Source: JBDSKH01 sp035495435 | Lineage (GTDB): Bacteria > Actinomycetota > Actinomycetes > Actinomycetales > Microbacteriaceae | DNA length: 64,000 bases | Assembly (NCBI GenBank): GCA_035495435.1 | Contig: DATJFV010000051.1 | Span: forward strand, 1-64,000 | Direction of reading: 5' to 3' | Shown here: positions 42,597 to 51,456 of the stretch, in pieces | Position numbering within the stretch: the first letter of the stretch is position 1 | Layout of the letters: each line of letters opens with the position of its first letter | Program-made: the position numbers and the translations under genes | The notes under the pieces: model-generated | Databases searched by the model: none | Told to the model about the DNA's origin: nothing | Seen by the model: the letters and a program-made list of their open reading frames with translations, nothing else

Positions 42597-43202
42597 CTAG
42601 CTCGGGCGCAAGGCGTTCACCGTGGCCACGACCTCGTCGACGCCTCGTCGGGTGAACGACGACAACACGCCGAAGGCCGCATAGCCGGCCGCCACGACCA
42701 GCGGCTCGGCGAACGGCTTCACATCGACCGCGACCCCGGGACCCCCGGACTCCAGCCGGGTGAGCTCGATGGTGCCGAGCTCCCCCCAAGGCATCAGCAC
42801 CAGTTCGCGCGGCTCGCGTCCGACACTCCAGGCCGCCAAGCCGCGGTCATCGATCGAGGCCACCACCCAGCGGTCGCTGACAGCGTCGTAGACGTCACTC
42901 TCGCCGAGATAGGTGGCCAGGTCGGAAACCAGAGCCGGCTGCCGGCGGGCGAGCAGCACCGCCCCATCGGGGTTGTGCTCGACCACCCGACGCAGGGCGA
43001 GGATCCGCGGGCGGGCGTGCACGACCAGCACGACGGCGCCGGCGACCATCGCGGCGGCGAACACCCACAGCATGAGACCGATCCCGGCATCCGAACGCAG
43101 CAGGACAGCACCCACCACGATCAAGGCGACCACCACGGCCAGTCCGGCGGTCACCACGATGGCCGCGCGCCGCCGGAAACGGCGGACGAACGGGTGCCTC
43201 AC
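42597..43202 (-). CDS. Membrane protein with PH-like domain, unknown function
   Basis: The 201-residue protein has two membrane helices (AAIVVTAGLAVVVALIVVGAVLL and LMLWVFAAAMVAGAVVLVVHA) followed by a soluble part with strands such as DRWVVASIDDRGLAAWSV and PWGELGTIELTRLESGGPG, which suggests a bacterial PH-like fold. GTG 43202 overlaps the stop of the NADH dehydrogenase gene. The gene ends 13 bp from the tRNA. Not recognised beyond this. Confidence 0.7.
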   Translation of the reverse strand: MRHPFVRRFRRRAAIVVTAGLAVVVALIVVGAVLLRSDAGIGLMLWVFAAAMVAGAVVLVVHARPRILALRRVVEHNPDGAVLLARRQPALVSDLATYLGESDVYDAVSDRWVVASIDDRGLAAWSVGREPRELVLMPWGELGTIELTRLESGGPGVAVDVKPFAEPLVVAAGYAAFGVLSSFTRRGVDEVVATVNALRPS

Positions 43203-44521
43203 CCCTTCGGTCGTGACGCGAACTCCTCGAATGCAGCGCGCGGGGTGTCGCGCGCCGGAATGCCGACCAGGTCGCGGCGGGTCAGGAAGTTGATGATCCA
43301 GTTGCCGAAGACACGGATCTTGCGCTCCCACATCGGCATCGCGAAACCGTGGTAACCGCGGTGCATGAACCATGCGATGAGGCCCTTGATGGCGATGCCA
43401 CCCGACTGGAACACGCCCTCGTACAGGCCGATGCCGGCGACCGCGCCCTGGTTGCGGTGCACATACTCGCGCGGCGCCTCGCCGCGCATCACCGCCGTCA
43501 GGTTCTTGGCCATCAGCTTGCCCTGACGCACCGCATGCTGCGCGTTCGGCACCGTGAAGCCGCCGACACCCTGACCCTCGACCAGGTCGGGGACCGCACA
43601 CGCGTCACCCGCGCCCCACGCGTCGTCGACGACGCCGTTGTCGTCGACGACGCGGAGATCGGCCTGCACGCGCAGACGCCCGCGCTCCTCGATCGGCAGG
43701 TCGGTGTTCTTCAGGAACGGGTTGGCCATCACGCCCGCCGTCCACACGATCAGGTTCGACTCGAAGCTCTCACCCGTCGACAGTTCGATCTTGCCGTCGA
43801 CTGCGCTGGCCAGCTGCGTGTCGAGGTGCACCTGGGCACCGCGCTGCTCGAGGTTCTTGATCACCCAGAGGCTCGTCTTCAGCGACACCTCGGGCATGAT
43901 GCGGCCCATCGCCTCGATCAGGTGGAAGTGCGTGTCCTCCATCGAGATCTGCGCGTACTGACCGACCAGGGCGCTGGCGAAACTGCGCAGCTCGCCGAAG
44001 ATCTCGATACCGGCGAAACCGCCGCCGACCACCACCGTGGTCAGCAGCCGGTCGCGCTCCGCACCCGGCGGCAGGTTCGACGCCTTGGCGAAGTTCTCGG
44101 TCATGCGGTCGCGGATCGCCGCCGCCTCCTCGATCGTCTTCAGACCGAACGCCTGATCGGCGACCCCGGGAATCGGGAACGTGCGCGACACCGCGCCCGC
44201 GGTCACCACGACGACGTCGTAGCGCTCCTCCCACGCCTCGCCGACCTCGGGGGTGATCGTCGCGACCTTCTGCGCGTGATCGATGTGCGTGACCTTGGCC
44301 GTGATCACCTCGGTGTGCTTCAGGTGGCGCCGGTGGTTGACCAGCGCATGACGCGGATCGATCGACCCGGCCGCCACCTCGGGCAGGAACGGCTGGTACG
44401 TCATGTACGGCAAAGGGTCGACCATCGTCACGTGCGCCTCGCCGCGGCGGAGCCACTTCTCGAGCTTCTTCGCGGTGTAGAAGCCGGCGTACCCGCCGCC
44501 GACGATCAGGATCTTGCGCAC
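43199..44521 (-). CDS. ndh: Type II NADH dehydrogenase-like FAD oxidoreductase
   Basis: The 440-residue flavoprotein has the FAD-binding KILIVGGGYAGFYTAKKLEKW at the N-terminus and the NADH-binding TTVVVGGGFAGIEIFGEL in the middle, with AWGAGDACAVPDL near the FAD end and a C-terminal membrane-associating part (IKGLIAWFMHRGYHGF). It would pass electrons from NADH to menaquinone without proton pumping. GTG start. It overlaps the downstream membrane-protein gene by 4 bp, suggesting a functional pair. Confidence 0.93.
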   Translation of the reverse strand: MRKILIVGGGYAGFYTAKKLEKWLRRGEAHVTMVDPLPYMTYQPFLPEVAAGSIDPRHALVNHRRHLKHTEVITAKVTHIDHAQKVATITPEVGEAWEERYDVVVVTAGAVSRTFPIPGVADQAFGLKTIEEAAAIRDRMTENFAKASNLPPGAERDRLLTTVVVGGGFAGIEIFGELRSFASALVGQYAQISMEDTHFHLIEAMGRIMPEVSLKTSLWVIKNLEQRGAQVHLDTQLASAVDGKIELSTGESFESNLIVWTAGVMANPFLKNTDLPIEERGRLRVQADLRVVDDNGVVDDAWGAGDACAVPDLVEGQGVGGFTVPNAQHAVRQGKLMAKNLTAVMRGEAPREYVHRNQGAVAGIGLYEGVFQSGGIAIKGLIAWFMHRGYHGFAMPMWERKIRVFGNWIINFLTRRDLVGIPARDTPRAAFEEFASRPKG

Positions 44522-44571
44522 TATGGAACGTCTCCTCGCTGGGGAAAAACCGGTCCCAATCTACCGCGCGT

Positions 44572-45072
44572 TCAGGTCGCGCACTGACACCGGCCAGGAG
44601 ACCACGTCGCACGCTCGAGCGCCAGGTCGCCGATCGGGTTCACTCCGGGCCCCGCCGCCAGCGAATGCGCGACCAGTGCATGCAGGCACTTGACCCGGTC
44701 GGGCATGCCGCCCGCCGAGTATCCGGCGATCTCGGGAACCTGCTCGATGCTGTCGCGATCGAGCAGGTACTGCTCGTGCGCCTGCCGGTACGAATCGGCG
44801 ACCGCGTCGTCGGCCAACTCGGCCGCGAGCTCGGCCATCACGCCGGTCGCCTCGAGGGTCGAAACGGATGCCGTGGCGGCCGGGTGGGACAGGTAATAGA
44901 GCGTCGGGAACGGCGTGCCATCGGGAAGCCGGGGGCTCGTGGCCACCACCGTCGGGTTGCCGCAGACACACCGCGCGGCGATCCCGATCACGCCTCGCGC
45001 GGCGCGACCGAGCTGCGCGGACACCACCGCGATATCCGCCTCGGACGGCGGGTCGAACGGCGGAGTGCTCAC
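44572..45072 (-). CDS. DUF501 family protein
   Basis: The 166-residue protein has the DUF501 core IAARCVCGNPTVVATSPRLPDGTPFPTLYYLSHP with a Cys-x-Cys pair, followed by YSAGGMPDRVKCLHALVAHSLA. The family regularly follows eno and the FtsB-like gene in actinobacteria, as here, but its function is unknown; the conserved Cys and His residues hint at metal binding. GTG 45072 overlaps the ftsB-like stop. Confidence 0.92.
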   Translation of the reverse strand: MSTPPFDPPSEADIAVVSAQLGRAARGVIGIAARCVCGNPTVVATSPRLPDGTPFPTLYYLSHPAATASVSTLEATGVMAELAAELADDAVADSYRQAHEQYLLDRDSIEQVPEIAGYSAGGMPDRVKCLHALVAHSLAAGPGVNPIGDLALERATWSPGRCQCAT

Positions 45073-45587
45073 TGCGTGCCCGAATCGGACTGCTGGGGGC
45101 TGTCGACCTGCGCGGGACTGTCGAGCTGCGCCGGGGTCTCATCGGTCAGACCCGCCGTGTAGACGCTGCCCAGCAGCCCGCCGATCCAGTCGGTCTGGGT
45201 GGTCTGGATCTCGTCACTGATCGGCAGGTCGCCCTGGCTCGACTGCCCCTGCGGCTGACCCACGATCAGGTAGCTGATGTCGCCGGGGAGGATGTAATAG
45301 AGCCGCTCGCGCGCCTGCGCCTGGATGTACGCCGGGTCGGACCAGCGCGCCACCTGCGCGTTGAGGTCGTCCACATCCTGCTGCGCCTGATCGATCGACG
45401 CCTGCAGGTCGGCGATCTGCTGACGCTGCAGGACCAGCTCTTTCAGCGGAGCCGCCAGCACCAGCAGGGCCGCGACGATCAGACCGAGAACCGACAGCGT
45501 GAACCACGAGAACCGGAAGTTGCGCAGCCACGCAGCCGGACGCCCCTCCTCAGGGAGGGCGACTGGGATGCGTCGAGCGCGGGGCAT
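45069..45587 (-). CDS. ftsB: Septum formation initiator protein (FtsB/DivIC family)
   Basis: The 172-residue division protein has one membrane helix (about residues 28-49, FSWFTLSVLGLIVAALLVLA), then a short periplasmic leucine-zipper-like coiled coil (QRQQIADLQASIDQAQQDVDDLNAQV) and the RWSDPAYIQAQARERLYYILPGD segment typical of the family. The C-terminus is a Gln/Ser/Asp-rich tail. It lies 23 bp downstream of eno and overlaps the DUF501 gene, the usual actinobacterial arrangement. Confidence 0.92.
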   Translation of the reverse strand: MPRARRIPVALPEEGRPAAWLRNFRFSWFTLSVLGLIVAALLVLAAPLKELVLQRQQIADLQASIDQAQQDVDDLNAQVARWSDPAYIQAQARERLYYILPGDISYLIVGQPQGQSSQGDLPISDEIQTTQTDWIGGLLGSVYTAGLTDETPAQLDSPAQVDSPQQSDSGTQ

Positions 45588-45610
45588 GGGTTCAGGCTAT
45601 GTCAGCCTTC

Positions 45611-46897
45611 TCAGCCGGCAGATGTGAACCGCGGGAAGGCGCTGCGGCCGGCGTAGACCGCCGCCTCGCCCAGCTCCTCCTCGATGCGCAGCAGCTGGTT
45701 GTACTTGGCCACCCGGTCCGACCGCGCCGGGGCACCGGTCTTGATCTGCCCCGCATCGGTCGCCACCGCCAGGTCGGCGATCGTGGTGTCCTCGGTCTCA
45801 CCCGAACGGTGGCTGATGATCGCGGTGTAGCCGGCGCGCTGGGCCATGCTCACCGCATCCAGCGTCTCGGTCAGCGTGCCGATCTGGTTCACCTTCACCA
45901 GGATCGAGTTCGCCGCATGCAGATCGATGCCCTTCTTCAGGCGCACCGGGTTGGTGACGAAGAAATCGTCGCCGACGATCTGCACCTTGTCGCCCAGCGC
46001 CTGGGTGAGGTGCACGTAGCCGTCCCAGTCGTCCTCGGCCAGCGGGTCCTCGATGGTCGCCAGCGGGTAGTCCTTGACCAGGTCGACCCAGAACTGCGTC
46101 AGCGTCTCGCCGGTGTAGGTGGACTTCTCGAACGAGTAGGTGCCGTTGTCGAAGAACTCGGTCGCGGCGACGTCGAGCCCGAGCGCGAAGTCGCGGCCCG
46201 GGGTGAACCCGGCCGTCTCGATCGCCTTCAGGATGAAGTCGAGCGCCGCACGCGCACCGGGCAGGTCGGGGGCGAAGCCGCCCTCGTCGCCGAGCCCGGT
46301 GTTCTGCCCGGCCTTCTTCAGCTCGCCCTTCAGCGCGTGGTACACCTCGGCGCCCCAGCGCAGCGCGTCGGCGAAGGTGTCGGCGCCGATCGGCAGCACC
46401 ATGAACTCCTGGATGTCGAGCGCGGTGTCGGCGTGCGCGCCGCCGTTGATGATGTTCATCAGCGGCACCGGCAGCACATGCGCGTTCGGCCCCCCGAGGT
46501 AGCGGAACAGTGGCAAGTCGGCCGAGTCGGCGGCGGCCTTCGCGACCGCGAGGCTCACCCCGAGGATCGCGTTCGCGCCGATCTTGCCCTTGTTGTCGGT
46601 GCCGTCGGCGTTCTTCAGCTCCTCGTCGACCAGGCGCTGGTCGGCGGCGTCGAAGCCCTCGATGGCGGGCCCGAGCACGTCGAGCACACCGGCGACCGCC
46701 TTCAGCACGCCCTTGCCGAGGTAGCGGTCCTTGTCGCCGTCGCGCAGCTCATACGCCTCGAACGCTCCGGTGCTCGCGCCGCTGGGCACCGCGGCCCGGC
46801 TCACCGTGCCGTCATCGAGCAGCACCTCGACCTCGACGGTCGGATTTCCGCGGGAATCGAGGATCTCGCGGGCGCCGACGGCTTCGATGGCAGACAT
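45611..46897 (-). CDS. eno: Enolase
   Basis: The 428-residue glycolytic enzyme converts 2-phosphoglycerate to phosphoenolpyruvate. Clear motifs are AREILDSRGNPTVEVEVLLDDG, PSGASTGAFEAYELRDGD, the magnesium ligands around ATIEDPLAEDDWDGY and QIVGDDFFVTNP, and the signature SILVKVNQIGTLTETLDAV with SHRSGETEDTTIADLAV. ATG 46897 gives the normal length with GGAG upstream. It heads the eno-ftsB-DUF501 operon and is divergent from the cyclase-fold gene across 54 bp. Confidence 0.98.
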   Translation of the reverse strand: MSAIEAVGAREILDSRGNPTVEVEVLLDDGTVSRAAVPSGASTGAFEAYELRDGDKDRYLGKGVLKAVAGVLDVLGPAIEGFDAADQRLVDEELKNADGTDNKGKIGANAILGVSLAVAKAAADSADLPLFRYLGGPNAHVLPVPLMNIINGGAHADTALDIQEFMVLPIGADTFADALRWGAEVYHALKGELKKAGQNTGLGDEGGFAPDLPGARAALDFILKAIETAGFTPGRDFALGLDVAATEFFDNGTYSFEKSTYTGETLTQFWVDLVKDYPLATIEDPLAEDDWDGYVHLTQALGDKVQIVGDDFFVTNPVRLKKGIDLHAANSILVKVNQIGTLTETLDAVSMAQRAGYTAIISHRSGETEDTTIADLAVATDAGQIKTGAPARSDRVAKYNQLLRIEEELGEAAVYAGRSAFPRFTSAG

Positions 46898-46951
46898 GGT
46901 CTCTCCTGAACGTTCGTGGGTGGTGGCAGTGGTCCAGCCTAGTGTTCTGGC

Positions 46952-47911
46952 ATGACCTCCCCGACCCTCGCCGCCTGGATGACCGGCACCGATCCGGCCC
47001 TCGCCTGGCAGGTGCAACGCGACCTGCTCGGGGCGCCCGAGAGCCAGTGGCAGGCCACCCGCGCACGCGTCGCGACCGAGGGCATGGGGTCCCGGATGCT
47101 GGCGCAGCAGGGCGCAGACGGCCAGTGGGCGGGCGGGGCATACCTCCCCGCCGAGCAGGACGGCTGGCAGGACGACGAGGGGCAACCCTGGACCGCCACC
47201 ACCTGGAGCCTGAATCAGTTGCGCGAGTGGGGGCTCGACGCCGCCGCGCTCGCCGGCACCGCCGAGAAGCTGGCGGCGAACGCGCGGTGGGAGTACGACG
47301 ACCTGCCCTACTGGGGCGGCGAAGTCGACGTCTGCATCAATGCCTTCACCCTCATGAACGGGGTGTGGCTGGGAGCGGATGTGCGCGAGCTGGCGGAGTG
47401 GTTCCCGGCGCACCAGCTCTCCGAGGGGGGATGGAACTGCGAATGGGTGGAGGGCGAGACGCGGTCCTCGGTGCACTCCACGCTCAACGCGGTGCGCGGG
47501 CTGCTCTCCTACGAACGGGCGATCGGCGGCGATGATGTGCTGCGGGCGGCGCGGAAGCGCGGCGAGGAGTACCTGCTCGGGCGGCGGCTGATGTACGCCC
47601 GCTCGGGCGAGGTGCTCGGCGCGTGGACCACGCGGCTGACCTACCCGCTGCGCTGGATGGGCGACGTGCTGCGCTCGACCGACTACTTCCGCGAGGCGGC
47701 GCTCTACGACCAGGTGGCACCCGAGGAGCGCATCCGGGATGCGATCGAGGTCATCCGGTCCAAGCGCCGGCCTGACGGCACCTGGCTGCAGGAGCGGGTG
47801 TGGCCGGGGCGGGTGTGGTTCCCGCTCGACGTCCCCGAGGGCGAACCCTCGCCGTGGGTGACCTTCTACGCCACCCGCGTGCTCAACTGGTGGGACGCGG
47901 CGACCAGCTAG
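46952..47911 (+). CDS. Alpha-alpha barrel (squalene-cyclase/prenyltransferase-like) protein
   Basis: The 319-residue soluble protein has repeated helical pairs with Trp- and Gln-rich turns typical of terpenoid-cyclase-like toroids: QQGADGQWAGGAYLP, LSEGGWNCEWVEGETRSSVHST and KRRPDGTWLQERVWPGRVWF. It lacks the squalene cyclase DxDD motif and any membrane segment, so a cyclase activity is doubtful. It may bind a hydrophobic or sugar ligand. Its stop shares CTAG with the convergent hisS. Confidence 0.7.
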   Translation: MTSPTLAAWMTGTDPALAWQVQRDLLGAPESQWQATRARVATEGMGSRMLAQQGADGQWAGGAYLPAEQDGWQDDEGQPWTATTWSLNQLREWGLDAAALAGTAEKLAANARWEYDDLPYWGGEVDVCINAFTLMNGVWLGADVRELAEWFPAHQLSEGGWNCEWVEGETRSSVHSTLNAVRGLLSYERAIGGDDVLRAARKRGEEYLLGRRLMYARSGEVLGAWTTRLTYPLRWMGDVLRSTDYFREAALYDQVAPEERIRDAIEVIRSKRRPDGTWLQERVWPGRVWFPLDVPEGEPSPWVTFYATRVLNWWDAATS

Positions 47912-49179
47912 GCCAGCTCGCGCAGCTCGATCGACTCAGGCGTCGTCGCCGCATCGACGAACGCGAAGAAGGTGAAACCTTCGCCCGCGAGAGCGGCGAG
48001 CGTCGGCTTGAGGTTCTTGGGCCGCGACACCAGACGCACCCGCTGACCCCCCGAGACGAGTCCGCGCTGCAGTGCCAGCAGGGTCGTCAACGGCACGTCG
48101 GCGTCGTGGACCAGCGCGACCGCCACCGGTTCGTCACCCCCCGCCACGTCGACCAGATCAACCAGACGTTCGAAGCCCAACGAAAACCCGGTCGCCGGCA
48201 CATCGCTGCCGAGGAAACGGCCGATCATGCCGTCATACCGACCGCCGCCGCCGAGCGAGTAGCCGACACTCGGGTGCGCCAGCTCGAAGATCGGGCCCGT
48301 GTAATAACCCATTCCGCGCACCAGGAACGGATCGAAGACCAGACGGTCCACCCCTACGGCGTCACCGAGCGCGACCAGGGCGGCCACCGCATCCGGATCG
48401 GGCGCCGCGTACTCGGGCTCGGCCGGGAGCGCCTTACGGATCGCCTTCTCGCCGAACGGGTTCCACTCCATCGTCTGCGGGCGGCGGAAGAACGCCTCGA
48501 GGTTGTCGGCGGGCAGCCCCTTCTCGCGCAGCTCGGCGATCACCCCGTCTTGGCCGACCTTGTCGAGTTTGTCGATCGTGATCAGCGCTGAGTCGTGGTC
48601 GGCCGCGGCGATGCCGAGGGCGCTGAGCATGCCGATCAGGAGGCGGCGGTCGTTCACCCGGATGGTCGCGCCCTCGAGACCGAGCGCGTCGACCGTGGCG
48701 AGGGTTGCGCTCAGCAGTTCGGCCTCGGCGGCGATACCGGGCTCGCCGATGATGTCGATATCGCACTGCACGAACTGGCGGTAGCGACCCTTCTGCGGTC
48801 GCTCGGCGCGCCAGACGGGTGCGATCTGGATGCTGCGGAACACCGCGGGAAGCTCGGCCCGGTGGGTGGCGTAGAAGCGCGCGAGCGGAACGGTCAGGTC
48901 GAAGCGGAGACCGAGGTCGACCAGGTCGAGCGGCTGCTGGGCCTCGGCGAGATCGTCGCGGGTGAGGCCGCGCTTCATGACGCCGAAGGCGAGCTTCTCG
49001 TTGTCGCCGCCGAGGCCGGCGTGCAGGCGGCTGGAGTCCTCCATGACCGGGGTCTCGATCTCGTCGAAGCCGTGCGCGCGATAGCTGTCGCGGATGACGC
49101 GCAGCACACGCTCGCGCCGCGCCTTCTCGGCGGGGAGGAAATCGCGCATGCCGCGCGGCGGGTTGACCTGGGATGCCAC
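47908..49179 (-). CDS. hisS: Histidyl-tRNA synthetase
   Basis: The 423-residue class II synthetase has motif 1 around PPRGMRDFLPAEKARRE, motif 2 FRSIQIAPVWRAERPQKGRYRQFVQCDIDIIG, the histidine-binding LVRGMGYYTGPIFELAH and motif 3 GFSLGFERLV. The C-terminal anticodon-binding domain starts near residue 330. Length is normal; GTG start. Confidence 0.97.
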   Translation of the reverse strand: MASQVNPPRGMRDFLPAEKARRERVLRVIRDSYRAHGFDEIETPVMEDSSRLHAGLGGDNEKLAFGVMKRGLTRDDLAEAQQPLDLVDLGLRFDLTVPLARFYATHRAELPAVFRSIQIAPVWRAERPQKGRYRQFVQCDIDIIGEPGIAAEAELLSATLATVDALGLEGATIRVNDRRLLIGMLSALGIAAADHDSALITIDKLDKVGQDGVIAELREKGLPADNLEAFFRRPQTMEWNPFGEKAIRKALPAEPEYAAPDPDAVAALVALGDAVGVDRLVFDPFLVRGMGYYTGPIFELAHPSVGYSLGGGGRYDGMIGRFLGSDVPATGFSLGFERLVDLVDVAGGDEPVAVALVHDADVPLTTLLALQRGLVSGGQRVRLVSRPKNLKPTLAALAGEGFTFFAFVDAATTPESIELRELA

Positions 49180-49325
49180 GGGGTCATTCTTTCAGGGTGC
49201 CGGTGATGGGGTGCGTGCGGTGTGTGTGCAGGGGCTTGCCCTCCCCCGGAGGTGGGTTCGAATCTTCTCCACGAATCGCTACTTATGGGTAGCATTCTTG
49301 TTCGAGTCGTGGCAGGCTGGATCTC

Positions 49326-50645
49326 ATGACCAGCCCCCTGCACGACCTCACCATCGAGGTCGCGGGCGTGCCCGATCTGCGGGCGCTGGGCGACCCACAA
49401 CTGCTGGCCAAGCACGCCGAATTGGCCGCGGCGCGTCGGCAGCTGGATGCGCGGGTCGCGGTGCTGGCCGCCGAGGTGGGCCGCCGGTCACAGCGTGAAC
49501 TCGGGTACGCCGGGCTGGCACAGCGCGCGGGTGATCGTACCCCCGAACGCCTGGTCGCGCGAGTGACGGGGCTGTCGGTCCCCGAGTCGCGCGCGATGAT
49601 CTCGGCGGGGGCGGCGAGCGAGGCACCGTGGATGGCGCCCGTCGCCGACGCGCTCGCGGGAGGCGAGGTGTCGGTCGGGGCGGCGGCCGCGATCCGGTCG
49701 GGGCTCGGTGCGCCGGATGACGTGGTGAGTGCGGATGACCTGCTGACGGCCGCGCGGGCGGTGCTGGATGAGGCGGGTGCGCAGCCGCCGGAGCAGGTCG
49801 CTCGTCGGGCTCGGGATGCACGGGATGACCTCGATGCTGCCGGGGTGGTCGACCGCGAGCGCGCGCTGCGCGACAAGAGGTTTCTGAAACTGATTCCGCA
49901 GGGAGACGGCATGACGCGGCTGCTGGGCTTGCTCGATCCGGAGTCGGCGGCTCGTATCGGCGACGCCATCGATCTGGTCACCGCGCCGCGGCGTGGCGGT
50001 CCCCGGTTCGTCGACGAGGCCGCCCGTGCGCAGGCGCAGCGCATCATCGACGACCCGCGCAGCACCGAGCAGCTGGCGCTCGATGCGCTGGTCGAGATGG
50101 TGCGCATTGCCGGGGCGGCCGACGACGGGCGCGTTTTCGGGGCGCGCCGACCGGCGGTGCGCGTGCATGTCAGCCTGGATGCCGTCGAGACCGAGCGCGG
50201 GGCGGCGACGATCGAAGGTCAGACGGCATCCGTGTCGGCGGCGAGCGCGCGGCGCATCGGGTGCGCCGAGGGCTTCGTGCCGCTGCTGTTCGACGGCACG
50301 ACTCCGCTCGACCTCGGGCGGTCCGAGCGGCTGTTTACCGCGGCACAGCGCACGGTTCTGGCGGCGGTGTGGGGCGGATGCGCGATCACGGGGTGCGATC
50401 GGCCACCATCGTGGACCGAGGCGCACCACATCGACGAGTGGGACGCGCACGGCGGGCGCACCGATGTGCGCGACGGGGCGCTCCTGTGTCTGCACCATCA
50501 CCGTTGGCTGCACGACATCAAGGCGCGAATCGTTCGCACGGCGGATCGAGGGGGCGACAGATACTGGCTGCACGTGCCGGGCGCACCACCGGTCGGGCTC
50601 GAGAGCAAGAATCCGGTGCGCCGGCGGCAGGCGCGGGTTGCGTGA
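49326..50645 (+). CDS. DUF222 / HNH endonuclease signature protein
   Basis: The 439-residue protein combines an N-terminal DUF222 domain (RRQLDARVAVLAAEVGRRSQRELGY, DDLTAARAVL-type helices) with a C-terminal HNH motif: CAITGCDRPPSWTEAHHIDEW followed by LLCLHHHRWLH. The zinc-binding Cys are partly reduced to a single pair. Families like this occur in many near-identical copies in actinobacterial genomes and may be mobile, but their role is not established. Four 14-bp tandem repeats follow the gene. Confidence 0.88.
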   Translation: MTSPLHDLTIEVAGVPDLRALGDPQLLAKHAELAAARRQLDARVAVLAAEVGRRSQRELGYAGLAQRAGDRTPERLVARVTGLSVPESRAMISAGAASEAPWMAPVADALAGGEVSVGAAAAIRSGLGAPDDVVSADDLLTAARAVLDEAGAQPPEQVARRARDARDDLDAAGVVDRERALRDKRFLKLIPQGDGMTRLLGLLDPESAARIGDAIDLVTAPRRGGPRFVDEAARAQAQRIIDDPRSTEQLALDALVEMVRIAGAADDGRVFGARRPAVRVHVSLDAVETERGAATIEGQTASVSAASARRIGCAEGFVPLLFDGTTPLDLGRSERLFTAAQRTVLAAVWGGCAITGCDRPPSWTEAHHIDEWDAHGGRTDVRDGALLCLHHHRWLHDIKARIVRTADRGGDRYWLHVPGAPPVGLESKNPVRRRQARVA

Positions 50646-50652
50646 GGTGTGG

Positions 50653-50708
50653 GCGCGGGTGCGGCTGCGCGGGTGCGGGTGCGCGGGTGCGGGTGCGCGG
50701 GTGCGGCT
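50653..50708. repeat. Four 14-bp tandem repeats between HNH gene and mazG
   Basis: Four units of GCGCGGGTGCGG plus CT or GT run 50653-50666, 50667-50680, 50681-50694 and 50695-50708. Units 1 and 4 are identical and units 2 and 3 are identical. Each unit is itself close to a doubled heptamer. They fill the gap between the two convergent genes and reach into the mazG stop codon (50707-50709). Confidence 0.9.
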
Positions 50709-51456
50709 ACTCGGGGCGCTCGGCGGCTTCTGCCCGCTCGGCGGCTTCCACGTCACGCGCGAGGGTGCGCAGTGCGGCTCGCAGCGCGCGCTCCGCGTCG
50801 AGTCCGGCCGTGCGGGCACCGGCGACGATCGAGAGCAGTTGCCCACCCAGAGCGGCCTCGTCTGCGGGAACGGGTGCGGCATCCGGCGTCACGCCCACCT
50901 TCGCGGCACGCCCCAGCATCTTGTCGGCGAGAGCCAGGGCCGGCATCGCCTGCGGAATGCCCTCCAGCACACTCGTGCGGTGCGCCTTCTCGACCTGTTT
51001 GATCCGCTCCCACTGCGCCGCGACAGCATCGGGAGTGTCAGCCACCGTGTCACCGAAGATGTGCGGATGCCGGCCCACCATCTTGCGGGTCATGTGCTCG
51101 GCGACATCCTCCAGGATGAACGAGCCCGCCTCCGCCTCGATATCGGCGTGGAACAGCACCTGATAGAGCACATCGCCGAGCTCCTCGATCAGCTCCTCGC
51201 GCGTGCCCGACTCGATCGCCTCGACCAGCTCGAAAGTCTCCTCGACCAGGTACTGCACCAGCGAGGCGTGGGTCTGATCCCGGTCCCACGCGCACCCGCC
51301 CGGAGCACGCAGGCGCTCGAGCGTCGCGATCAGTTCGTCGAGACGGGGGTGGTGGGCCGCGGGGCCGGAGGCAGGGGGGTCGAAGGTGGCAGCGTCGGGG
51401 GTAGCCGGGTCGGGGGCAGCAGGGTCAGCGGCAGCCGGGTCGGGGGCAGCAGTCAC
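50707..51456 (-). CDS. mazG: MazG family nucleotide pyrophosphohydrolase
   Basis: The 249-residue protein hydrolyses nucleoside triphosphates to monophosphates and pyrophosphate, clearing unusual nucleotides. The domain begins LDELIATLERLRAPGGCAWDRDQTHASL and carries the metal-binding EEXXE..ExxD pattern in VEETFELVEAIESG and EELIEELGDVLYQVLFH. The first 25 residues are Ala/Asp/Pro repeats (AAPDPAAADPAAPDPA). It overlaps the acyl-CoA dehydrogenase stop by 4 bp. Confidence 0.93.
   Translation of the reverse strand: MTAAPDPAAADPAAPDPATPDAATFDPPASGPAAHHPRLDELIATLERLRAPGGCAWDRDQTHASLVQYLVEETFELVEAIESGTREELIEELGDVLYQVLFHADIEAEAGSFILEDVAEHMTRKMVGRHPHIFGDTVADTPDAVAAQWERIKQVEKAHRTSVLEGIPQAMPALALADKMLGRAAKVGVTPDAAPVPADEAALGGQLLSIVAGARTAGLDAERALRAALRTLARDVEAAERAEAAERPE

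Noticed and set aside
46952..47911. Hopanoid biosynthesis (squalene-hopene cyclase)
   Set aside because: The protein is half the usual length and lacks the DxDD motif; no hopanoid genes are nearby.
49258..49325. A LexA/SOS box upstream of the DUF222-HNH gene
   Set aside because: Only one half-site-like GTTCG is present near 49300; the matching CGAAC half at the proper spacing is missing.
50653..50708. CRISPR array
   Set aside because: The repeats are 14 bp with no spacers and no cas genes are in the window.
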